Of a DNA stretch of 64,000 bases, positions 22,530 through 33,100 are shown one piece after another; the first letter of the stretch is position 1, and each line of letters begins with the position of its first letter. Location of the stretch: positions 62,001-126,000 of the forward strand of contig JAURVB010001871.1 of NCBI GenBank assembly GCA_033002965.1, in the 5' to 3' direction. A program made the position numbers and the translations under genes. This stretch comes from Piper betle (lineage: Eukaryota > Streptophyta > Magnoliopsida > Piperales > Piperaceae). Below the pieces are notes generated by a model that saw nothing but the letters and a program-made list of their open reading frames with translations, had not been told where the DNA came from and made no database searches.

Positions 22530-24915
22530 GATTCCGTGACCTGAACATAGTGTTCAACCCATGCTTAGATCAGTTCGTAATAGTCTTTGTTGATGACATC
22601 TTGGTGTACTCTTCGTATGGAGAAGAGCATGAGGAACATCTTCAAACTGTACTATAGATTTCGAGGGAGCACAAATTATATGAGAAATTCTCGAAGTATA
22701 ACTTCTAGCTCTCAAAAGTCAACTTCTTGGGACACATTATATCAACAACTAGTATTTTAGTAGATCCAACGAAGATAGAGGCAGTTGTAAAGTGGGAGCA
22801 GCTGCGAGCATCAACAAAGGTACAAAGTTTCCTTGGTCTAGTAGGGTACTACCAGAGATTTATCTAAGGTTTCTCCTCTATAGAAGCCCCTCTTACACAA
22901 TTGACTAGAAAGGAGGAACGTTTTATATAGACAGATGAGTGTGAACAAGGCTTCAGGACATTGAAGGAGAGATTGACTTCGGCGCCTATTCTCACTTTTC
23001 TAGAAGGCCACGATGATTTTGTGGTCTACTCAGACGCATCAAGAGTTGGCCTTGGATATGTCTTGATCCAGAGAGACAAAGTTATTGCCTATGCATCTCA
23101 TCAGCTAAAGGTGCATGAGTGTAACTATCCTACTCATGACTTAAAACTTGTACTGGTGATCTTTGTCCTTAGAACACGAAGACGTTACCTCTATGGGACT
23201 TCTTCCAGGCTTTTAGTTGATCACAAAAGTCTGAAGTATATTTATACATAGAAAGATTTGAATAGCAGACAAAAGAGTTGGTTGGGACTGTTGTCTAATT
23301 TTGAGATTGACATCTCGTACCATGATGCCAAGGCAAATATAGTAGTAGACACTTTAAGTAGGAAACCATTTTGCGGTTCAATGGGAATAGAAGCAGTTTA
23401 AGTTTTAATAACTCAGAGTGATACAGGCCAAAGACAGTTAGTGGGAATGATGGCAAGACTCTCGATTCAACTGAGTATACTTGAATAGATTAGAAGTACA
23501 CAAGAAGAAGATGAGTAGTTGAGTCTGTGGTTAAAGCAGGGAATTTATAGAGATTTGGCAAGAAATGTAGGTGGATTGGTCAAACTGAGAGGTCATCTTT
23601 TTTGTACCTGACATCCCTGAGTATCCCAGACTTCGCAACACTATTCTTCATGAAGCCCACACTTTGAGGTGCACAGTGCATCTGGGTGTAGTGAAGAAGT
23701 ATCATGGTGTTCAGCGATCATATTGGTGGCTAAGATTGAAGAGGGAAGTTTTTGATATAGTCGCCAAGTGTTTGGTTTGCCAACAGGTGAAAGCCAAACA
23801 TGTTCAACCTGGTGGAACTTTACAGCCATTGGAGACCACAGGTGGAAGTAGGAGAGTATAGCATATGATTTTGTGACAGGGTTGCCCAAGACCCATCAGC
23901 AAAGAGATGCCATGTGGGTAATAGTGGATCGACTAACAAAGAGTGTACATTTCATACCAATCAGGATGGATTACCCACTGACCACTTTGACGACATGATA
24001 TAGAGACTAGGTAGTACGACTATATGGAGTGCTTTTGAGATTATATCAGACAAGATCCATAGTTTACATCCAAATTCTGGAGAGCATTTTGGACGGCCAT
24101 GGGCACAGAGTTGATGTTTAGCACTGCATTTCACCCTCAGACTGATGGACAATCCTAGAGGATCATCCAGATCCTTGAGAATTTGCTTAGGGCATGTATA
24201 CTTGATTTTGGAGGTAGTTGGGAAGAACACTTGCCCTTAGTGGAGTTCGCATACAACAATAATTATCAGGCTAGCATTGGAATAACACCATTTAAAGCAC
24301 TAAATGGTAGGCTATGCAGATCTTCAGTGTGTTGGGTTCAAGGTAGTGAGCCGATGGTAGTTGGCCCAGAGATGATTCAGCAAACATAGGAGGTAGTGAT
24401 GCGAATCCGAGAGAGAATGAGGTTAGCTCGGGACCAACATAAGAGCTATGCCAACTAGAGCTGGCGTCAGGTTCACTTCACGGTCGGAGATCACGTTCTC
24501 CTGAAGGTCTCTCCAACCAAAGGAAACATGAGATTTGGTAAGCAAGGGAAACTTAGTCCTTGATAGATTAGCTCATTCGATGTTCTAGAGCGCATCGGCC
24601 AAGCAGCATATCGCCTTGCATTACTGCCTCACCTATCAGCCATTCATGACATATTCCCCGTATCCCTACTGAAGGAGTACCATCCAAACAACTCTTACAT
24701 CATCAGCTTTCGAGAGATAGATCTTCACCCCAACTGACATATAAAGAGGATGTTGTGAAGATTGTCGATTGTAGGATGAAGATTCACAGACAAATGGAAA
24801 TTCCCTTGGTACGAGTGCAGTGGACTCAATGAGGAGTAGAAGAGTCTACATGGGAACACGAAGATGAGATCAAGAGAAGATATCCAGAGTTGTTTAAGCA
24901 ACCAGCTACTTGACA
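22530..24915 (+). pseudogene. Gypsy pol: RT, RNase H, integrase, chromodomain-like end
   Basis: Reverse transcriptase is marked by QFVIVFVDDILVYS (about 22570-22615, the catalytic DD pair) and later VNFLGHIIS. RNase H shows [14 protein letters not shown] and VIAYASHQL (about 23010-23110). Integrase follows, with a zinc-binding-like part and core (WVIVDRLTKS near 23910; QTDGQS near 24140 becomes a stop). The tail near 24840-24900 reads ESTWEHEDEIKRRYPELF, the chromodomain-linked end of this lineage. At least ten in-frame stops occur, most at positions where a CAG, CAA, CGA or TGG codon is expected, plus frameshifts. The protein is dead. Confidence 0.8.
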
Positions 24916-25016
24916 AGGTATTCTAGCTCAAGATTTCAGTTGTATAAATAGTGCATGGTAGTCAAACCTCCTTGATTTAAAATTTTAGGGATGAAATTTT
25001 TATAAGGATGGAAGAT

Positions 25017-28000
25017 CGTAAAACCATGACTCAAGTCAGGGTTTTATACTCGTGAACCAATCAGTTCAGCTATTAGTCCAAGCCGAGCTAGTTTTAGAAC
25101 ATGTGCGCCAAGCTGAGGCCGGTCGTGTGTTGTGAGTAATAAGGGCCAAGTGTACCCAAGTATATGATAATAATGTTAGTAACACATCAGGAAAAATGAG
25201 TTATTAGAATAAACAACAATATGCTCGATTATTATTATTATTTTATTTATTTCATACATTAGACCACAAAATTAGAATTAGGTTGTTTACCGTGTTAAAA
25301 TGTGTCAGAAAGAATTTTGGGAGGGCTGGTAGGTTTAGAACATGTTATTTTATTTTATTGAGCATATTTTATTTTATAGTATTTAATATTTTTTAGAATT
25401 TATTTATTATTATCAACTCAAGTCGATAGCAAGTCAAGTTTTATTTACAAAACTGCCCCCGACCCTTTTTCTTCTTCACCCCCGGTCTCCTCCTCCAAAC
25501 GCTGCCAACCTTTTTTTCAACCCCTCGCTGGCGACCAGTTCACCGCTGCTGAGTCACCGCCACCACCCCGGCGACCTCCCCTCACCGTCGCTGCCCTCTC
25601 CCCCATCTCCTTTCCTCCCTTCTCTCCCTCCCCTTCTCCCCGTTTCCTCTCACAGTCTTCCCCTACCGCCGCCCTGCATGCGTCATTGCTAGCCACCAAC
25701 TCATGCGACGACCTCCGGCGACCGTCCGTAGTCCATCCCTCATCCTTCCCGACCCTTCCCCTGCCTATGCAATGACATGCATAGCGACCACGAGTGAGTC
25801 AAGGTTGCCGCACGCATGCACTGTTGCCGGCAACTAGCGCCGTCGCTGGCCAGTGGCACACCACTGTAGGCCACACAGTCCGTCCCCCTAGCTGACCTCA
25901 ACCTCCTCTAGCCCTTCTCCCCTCTCCCTAGGTGACACCACCTCTTAGCCGCCCTCACCTTAGCTGGCCACAACCCACGGCTGCCGTTGGTGATTGGTCG
26001 TCGTCGCTAGCCACTAGCCGCCGCTCTCACCTTACCGATTTCACTCACAGGACGGCAACCACAGCCATTGTTGCCGCCGTCGTGGTGTAATCGCATACTT
26101 AGTTAAATGATTTAAATTTTTATTTCATTTTATATGATTGATCATCGTTAGCATGTGCATCATTGTGGTTATATTCATAAGTTTGATTTTTGGATCTTGA
26201 GATTTATTGCTTGTTATTGTGAATACTTATGTTGTTGTAATTATCAAAAATATTTGATTAGTTAATTAAAAATATGTGCTTGTCGATATTTATTGTTAAT
26301 TATTGTTAGATAATTAGACTCGTGAATTATACATCTAGTTCAAATGATTAATTTGTTATAATTGAGTATTAGTTTGATTATCAAAATTATGATCTTTATT
26401 TAATTAATTGATATGTTTAATTCTATATTAACAAATTTGTGACGTCGATGACATACTCACCTAGAAACATAGATTCATATGACATGATTATTAGGATTTG
26501 ATATGGATTGATCAGGAATGACATGATTGTCCTAGTGTTGTTTGATTTATCCATGATGTCATTCGTGAATCATATGGGTGTACATGAGCTGTAGAATTTA
26601 GTCTTGTTTGTTTGGTTTGGTGTATGAGCTCGCTGCATAGGCGCAATACCCCGTTTGGAGTTTCTACCAGGTCCTTTTAGGACTCGTACTTTTGATTGTC
26701 GATCTTTTCTATTGTTACTTTAGATTGTATGTTGCAGGACATGTTAAGTGGTTGATTTATTGGACCCCACTTAACATGGGCCATTTTAGCGAACCAGTTT
26801 TTGGGATTTATAACCCTTGAAGATGAGATCCCTCGAGTATGATTTTCAAAACAATATCCACAGTAAGTTGTTGTTTGGGCCTAACATATTAAATTCCTTC
26901 CCAAGCCTATATATGGTTTTATCGAGTTTTTATTGAGACGAGAGATGGTGAAACCGACTCGCATGTACCATGAGCAGGTGCACGTGCCAGTCACACCAGG
27001 CTCTGGATTAGTGAGGGGGCTGTTTCATTCCCCCTGACAATCCGCACTTTGAGTTCCTCACACTTAAAGAAATGTGGGGTATATGGGTACTATTTAGTAC
27101 AGGGCACGTCCAGACATGTAGTTTAAAGGGTACTAATGACAATCTGCCTGAAAGTACTTGACCTTCGTGCTTGGGGCCAGGAGAAATATGGCAGATTAGA
27201 GAGGATCTAGGATATACTTGTAGTCCTGACAAAAAGAGAAAAATGAGAAAATGCCAAAGGAGGCATTAGACCAGTCAGTTCAGGAATGCCATCCAGACTA
27301 TAGCTTGATGGCTCCTCAGTAGTTATCCTTAGGAGAGCTCTGGTGGAGTATAGGCATGTTTTCTTTTCATGAGAGTTAGCTCTCATTGACAATTTGATAT
27401 TAGTTATTTTTTAGACCAATGACAACCTGTTGCTAACGGTTTTCTATTATATATGTATGTGAGCATCAGACACAATAGGAAATGCCAGACTTGACGAATG
27501 AGCAATGATATCCTTGCACACACACATGCCTGATGATAGGACACTTTATTGTGATAGCTAGTGAATGCGTAAAACTTTTGATAAATATTTTGATGATGTT
27601 TAATGAATGGTTAACTTGTTTTGTGATTGAAGTTGGTAAACTTGAAGTTAGTAAACTTCCAGCCATGTGATATGTGAATAGTTGGTGGGTCAAGACCCAA
27701 CCAGGGATCATGATTTGGAAATGTTATGATATTAACAAAATGTGATGTGGTGAGATATCTTGCTATTTCTTGTGCATATATTGTGATATAATGATGGACA
27801 TGGTGGTTTCTTTATTTCACTTTTAGAAGAAACTCTGTCCATTTATTTACAAGATTTTTATAATATTTATTTGATTGGAGTGTGATTTTTCGTTTTCATA
27901 TCATCAACGTAGTGTCCTACTAGGCTATGCATTTCACACATTCATAGTGATATTTTTTTCATCTTATGACGCTTAGTGTAGATCCCTTCCGCTTAAGTTT

Positions 28001-28092
28001 GGGTTGACTAAATTAATCAAATTGAGAATCAGTTTGGACCCTCATAACATTCTCCAGTTCGGTTAATATCAAGTTGGATTTGGGGTGTTACA
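25017..28092 (+). repeat. 3' LTR (3.08 kb) of the gypsy remnant
   Basis: It starts directly after the polypurine-like stretch and ends at 'ggtgttaca', where copia integrase sequence resumes within a base or two. It contains a GC-rich, pyrimidine-biased block (25450-26090) and AT-rich flanks, with no credible gene; open frames of 60-80 codons here lack family resemblance. The block-wise composition is like other long gypsy LTRs. Confidence 0.65.
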
Positions 28093-30845
28093 TCGTATGT
28101 CTGAGGCGGTCTTATTTCTCTCCTTGGTCTATCCTTGGCATTATTGTATTGATTACCTTGAAGAACTTGTAGAGGTTCAATGTCCATTGAAGTGGTCTCA
28201 TTTGGACTTGGCTCAGTTGATGACAAACCATTTTGACTTGGAGAACTAAGTTCTAGCTCCTCCTTATTGTCAGTTTTAGCAATACCTGTATTATCAGGTA
28301 AAGAAGAGGAAAGCTCCTTCTTCGGATGGAGCATAAATGACACATCAAATGCAATATCTCTGCTAACAATAAATTTGAGTGATTTGGATCAAGACATCAT
28401 AACCTGTATTCTTACACCCTAGATGCATAACTAAGAAAAATGCACTTTCTAGCACGTGATTAGAATGTACCAATATTGACATGTGTACACGCATCACATC
28501 CAAAAATTCTCAAATTAGAGTAATTAGCATGGTTATCTTGCCACTTTTCATGTGGAGTATTAGAGTCAAGTGATGCATGTGGAGTGCGGTTGATTATATA
28601 GCATGCTAATGATGCTGCTTCTTTTGCCTAAACTTCCTTGCCTAATCTAGCATTAGAGAGTATGCATCGAACTTTCTCCAAAATAGTCTTGTTCATCAGT
28701 TCTGCTATGCCATTTTGTTGAGACATGCCAACAACTATGCAATGTTTGCCAATACCTTCACTTTTAGTGAACTTGTTAACGTGGGATTCACAAAACTCCA
28801 AACCATTATCTTTCCTGAGCTGCTCGACTTTGTTTCCTGTGTGGCTTTCAGTCATTATTTTCAATGTCTTAATAGTTGGAAAGACATCTTTTTTATGCTT
28901 TAGAAAATAAACCTAAACATATCTTGAATAGTCATCAATAAAAGTAAGCATATAATTTACTCTACCTTTTGAAGAAACATAGGAAGGTCTCCAAAGGTCA
29001 AAATGGATATAATCACTAGTACCTTTGGTTCTGTGAATACATGAGACAAAGCTTACTCTCTTTTGATTTCCAAAAATGGAATGTTTGCAAAAATCAAATT
29101 TCCCAGTACTTTGTCCCCATAAAAAACCTTGCTTACTTATTATCATCATTCCATAATCACTCATATGTTCAAGCCTCATGTGTCATAACATGGTAACGCT
29201 AAGTCTGATAGGTGTAATTGTTGGGCCCTTTGGGCCCTAAAAGAGACTTGTAATAGGTTTCATGGGCCTCTCTTAATCCAAAAGCTAACTTAGGGAATAA
29301 GGTTTTCCCATTAGCCTATATACAAGTCACCAACACCCTCTATGGCGATGTGTGATAAACCCAACAACTCCCTTTCACATATCGGGCAATCCTGAAATCA
29401 TCATCATCTGGCAATCTCACTTTTATTCGACAGCACCACCTGGCAAACTCCCTTTAAATCATCAGGTAGAACCCATGAAAGAGATAACTACAATCGGCAT
29501 AGGCAAACTTGGCTCTGATACCACTGTTGGGCTCTTTAAGCCCCAAAAGGGACTTGTAATAGGTGTCACATGCCTCTCTTAATCCAAAAACTAACTCAGG
29601 GAATAAGGCTCTCCCATTAGCTTATATACAAGTCACCAACACCCTCTACGACCGATGTGGGATAAACCCAACAATAATGAAGAAACCACTATGGTGCCTA
29701 CAACAATAGCACCTTGCAAAATCTATAGGTTACTAGATTTATTAGCCTTCATTTAAATAATGGCACCTTTCAATATCTTGAGAACTCCACCTTTCGCTAA
29801 TTTTTGTCAACAGTGCCAAATAAAATGAGATTCCTTTCCAAATTTGGGATATGCCTAACATTGGACAGGATGCTAACAATACCAATGTGAGTCTTGATTT
29901 TTATTGTTCCTTTACTAGCAACTTTGCATTGTACATTGCCCATCATAACAACTCCACCTTCAATAGAATCATAGGTAAACTAATTTTTATGTGGACACGT
30001 GTGATCGGAACAACTAGAATCAAGAATCCATTCAAATTTAGGTCTATCTTTGGCATTAGTAATGGGAAGGAGATCAACATCAGGATTATTCTCTACAACT
30101 ACAGCTTTTGCAAGTTTATCAGGCTTATTATGATTGTTATCCTCATTGTGTTCATATTTTTTCAACTTATATCAGTCATCAATGATATGACCATTCTTTT
30201 TGTAATAATGATAGAATTTATCATTATTTTTGCCTGATACTGAAACTATTTTCGTTACTACCAAATCCTTTTTCAAGTAATCTTCTTCTAACAATAAGTC
30301 CTTCAGCTTGACCGCTTGAACTTGGAGGGTATTGTGTATCATACATCTCTTTAGAGAGCAAGTGAGATTTGACATCCTCGAAAGATAGGGTCTTATTAGT
30401 GCTATAAAGTATAATTTCTTTGAAGTGTCTAGAAGAAGAAGGGATAAAACATACCAACAAAATGGCCTTGTCTTCATCATCACCTTTTATATCCAAGTGT
30501 TCCAAATCAATGAGAATAGTGTGTTAAACTCATCAAGATGAGACTAAATAGGCACTCCTTTCATATATAGTGGCTCTAACTTGGACCAAAGCTTGGCCGA
30601 TGTTTTCTCATGGATAACCTCTTGTAAAACCTCTTTAGATAAATACAGCTGGATAGAGATTTTGGCTTTATCATCAAAATCCTCTCATTCTCCATCTATC
30701 ATAGCGGTTGGCTTCTTTGGCTTACTCAAAAGAGCCTTCTGTACTACGGTATTTGTAAGAACTGCCATCGTTTGAATTTGCCAAATGCTAAAGTTGATTT
30801 TGCCATCAAATTTCTCCATATTCAATTTTGTTGTCAACATTATAC
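28093..30845 (-). pseudogene. Copia gag, protease and integrase remnant
   Basis: Minus-strand fragments from right to left: gag (about 30840-30170, with KAILLVCFIPSSSRHFKE and a decayed knuckle YYKKNGHIIDD), protease (EWILDSSCSDHTCP, near 30010-30060, carrying the D-S motif), pre-integrase (RLEHMSDYGMMIISKQGFL, near 29120-29170), integrase core (YIHFDLWRPSYV and FIDDYSRY near 28915-29000; LRKDNGLEFC and SQQNGIAELMN near 28690-28820) and linker RPRREIRPPQTYD ending at 28093. Stops and frameshifts separate the fragments. A TRIM interrupts it at 29219-29673. Confidence 0.8.
29219..29673 (-). mobile_element. TRIM (terminal-repeat retrotransposon in miniature)
   Basis: Two direct repeats of about 148 bp (29219-29366 and 29525-29673), each beginning TGTTGGGC and ending AACCCAACA, flank a 158 bp interior. 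The complement of the initiator Met tRNA site ('ggctctgatacca') directly abuts the right repeat, so the element reads on the minus strand. Flanking pentamers GTAAT (29214-29218) and ATAAT (29674-29678) look like a target duplication with one change. It has no coding capacity. It is inserted in the copia protease-integrase interval, so it is younger than that element. Confidence 0.9.
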
Positions 30846-30879
30846 TCTAAATGGATCAAAGCTTTGATATTAGTTTAAT

Positions 30880-31461
30880 AGCAGAAACTCCTAGGAATAG
30901 AGTATAATGACGGTACTAGAAAAAATATAATGAGAAAATAAGGAAAGTTGACACAAAAAATTTTATGTGAAAACCCTCAAAACAAAGGAAAAAACCACGG
31001 GCAACACTCGGAGTATAAATCCACTATAATGAAAGATTACAAAAAAGTAGAGTTTTTATAATATATACTCTAATCACACCTCACATACAACTAATCTCTT
31101 ACAAAAAGAACAAAACCTTAATATTGAGAAACACGTAAAAGGATTTTTTGAGGAAAAAAATGAGAAAAACTGAATTAGTTGCTTGCATCATTCCGTTGAA
31201 ATGAACTGAACCAATCGAGCTATTTATAAAAAATTTTCCATCCATGTTGAGAAAGAAAGGTACGTTTCTAATTTAGAAACCGCTTCAATTTTCAAGTTGG
31301 TAGCCAAAATGTGTACATTACAATTACTATTCATTCTTTTACCACTATCTATAACTTAAGAAAATTGAGACATGATGCTACCAACATCCTCAATTCTTTT
31401 TACTGTGAATAGTGAGAAACTATGCAAGTATTATTACAAATAGTACTATGATATGGCTTCA
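30880..31461 (-). repeat. Copia 5' LTR (right)
   Basis: It lies directly beyond the primer site (minus strand 'atatcaaagctttgatcc') and ends with 'atggcttca' at 31461, the inverse of the LTR start TGAAGCCAT. It pairs with the left LTR at 16286-16644, which fixes this as one element 15 kb across including insertions. Confidence 0.7.
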
Positions 31462-31574
31462 CGGTCACAACTTGGGGAACGATAGAAGACATTTCAATGT
31501 AAAACTACTTTGTATTTATTTTGTATGGGAAAGGGAACATAAGTCCACAACAAATATAATTTCCACTAGTAAAT

Positions 31575-31850
31575 GGTTGAAATGTGAAAATTTGTGGGGT
31601 TAGGAAGGTAAACATCATCTAAATAGGATGTATCAGATATGTTCTCCTCGGAACTTGCCTACAAAATAGTAAATGTGAAGATGATAAACATACAGGATTA
31701 ATCAAGTACTGCAAGCAGTCCTGGAAACCAATTCAGGGATGAGGAGGAAGAAGAAGAGAAATTGATTGCAAGCAGTCTATAGGCAACGCTGTAAGATGTA
31801 GCTTACATGTACACATACATACATGAATTTGATAGCAAAGCGAAGAACAT
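31575..31850 (-). pseudogene. Second, degenerate copy of the TrpRS 3' exon junction
   Basis: Matches 33050-33390 in order: 'catctaaataggatgtat', a decayed last-exon start, 'actgcaagcagtcct', 'accaattc', 'aagaagaa', 'attgcaagcag', 'gtaagatg' and 'agcttacatgta'. Only the first dozen or so codons of the last exon and the preceding intron remain; the coding end is lost. It is a partial tandem duplicate of the tail of the adjacent pseudogene. Confidence 0.7.
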
Positions 31851-33050
31851 GAATTAGATAGCAAAGTGAGCTAAGGTTAGTGTTGGCAATTGTAACCTCC
31901 TAGGCACTCTTTGTAGGTTCAATTTGAATAGTCTTAGTCTTTAATAAAATGGCATTCGCTGATAGTTGTGCCTTTAATAAAATAAATTATAATATATAGC
32001 TATTCACCGGCAGTCACAACTTTTCTAAAAAGTTTTGCACCTTTTAAGGTATGCACCTCTCCAAAAGGATACGAATTTCCCTAGAGATTATATAATTCTA
32101 TGGTGTTAGTAAAGTTGTTAAAAACTTGTAGATTACTCCTCTTGCTCTCATTGTGGACAATTTTTATCTATTTACCATTGGGAATCATTGGGGGAATATT
32201 ATATAATGGTTAATATTTGTTATAGAAAAGGTTTGACGCAAACTAATCATTATCAATTATTAGGATATTCCTATCAAGGTACTCCAAATCTCCCACTATA
32301 ATTTAACATTGGTATTAAAGCCATTGATGATTATTTTCGTCAAATTTTAGATTTTCCTTGTTTGTTTTAGCCGTTAGTCAACCATATCAAAGTATTTTAG
32401 TAAGGGCACTAGTCTTGGTTATCAACTCATTTGCCTTGCATGCAATTAGTAAGAGCCCAACATTGTATATCTGTGGGTAATGTAAGTGTTCTAGTTGGTC
32501 ATTATGGGAGTCACGATCCCTTCAGTGCAATGAGTAGACGATATTGCATATGGTGTATAAAGTAGTACTACTGTCATACTGTATTGTATAAGATTTTGGT
32601 GTTTACTAATCCTTACCGGGTTCAATGGAAGTCAGAACCTATGTGACCAATATGTTTTTTTATGTGACAAATAATGACAATCTTAGAGCCCATTGTCACC
32701 ATATCTACACAACGGTCCTACTAGTACATGTAACAAATAATGACAATCTTAGAGCCCATTGTCTCCATATCTACACAACGGTCCTACTAGTACATGTAAC
32801 AGAAGCTAGGGCCTATTATATAAATATTGGGGGACCTTTTTAATATTATATTATAAATATATGTTACAACTTGTAATCTACAAACCTTTTTAAATATTTG
32901 GTGTTGCATAATCACAAAATAAACCATATATTACAATCTTATTATTCAATTCAATGATCCATCTAAAATTAAAATTATTTATAGTCAAGGAAAAGGGGAC
33001 GAAAATACACAAATAAATTACAATTTTCATGAATAAATGAGTGAAATGTA
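31851..33050. other. Spacer between the two TrpRS tail copies
   Basis: AT-rich sequence with no recognised gene. Its one clear structure is a 66 bp tandem duplication at 32664-32795. Confidence 0.5.
32664..32795 (+). repeat. 66 bp tandem duplication
   Basis: Two almost identical units run from 'gtgacaaataatgacaatc' to 'ctactagtacat', differing at about two bases ('tcacc'/'tctcc', 'gtgac'/'gtaac'). A short third start ('gtaaca') follows. The 72-codon open frame here simply follows the repeat. Confidence 0.85.
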
Positions 33051-33100
33051 AAATTTTTTGAGGTTGGGAAGGTGAACGTCTTCAGAAGGTTAGGGTACCA

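Larger units (their letters stand above)
22296..28092 (+). mobile_element. Ty3/gypsy chromovirus remnant (Tekay/Del-like), 5' truncated
   Basis: Plus-strand pol fragments in order (reverse transcriptase, RNase H, integrase, C-terminal chromodomain-like segment) run to a polypurine-like stretch at 25002-25016 and one LTR (25017-28092) starting CGTAAAACC, probably from TGTAAAACC, and ending GGTGTTACA. No 5' LTR, gag or protease is visible, so the element lost its left end, perhaps in the rearrangement that also removed copia reverse transcriptase. It interrupts the copia element and is itself next to, or interrupted by, the smaller element at 18004-22295. Confidence 0.75.
16286..31461 (-). mobile_element. 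Old Ty1/copia LTR retrotransposon, split by nested insertions
   Basis: On the minus strand the parts run in copia order from right to left: 5' LTR (about 30880-31461), initiator-Met-tRNA primer site (about 30850-30870), gag, protease, integrase, then after a 10.7 kb interruption the end of reverse transcriptase, RNase H and a 3' LTR (to 16644). Both LTRs begin on the minus strand with TGAAGCCAT and share several hundred base pairs of diverged sequence. Every reading frame is broken. The bulk of reverse transcriptase is missing at the interruption, so the site lost sequence as well as gaining it. The left LTR is too diverged to place its outer end exactly, and I found no target duplication. 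Confidence 0.75.

Noticed and set aside
29851..30237. 128-codon plus-strand Ile-rich frame
   Set aside because: Antisense to the copia gag/protease remnant; the hydrophobic look comes from AT-rich antisense codons.
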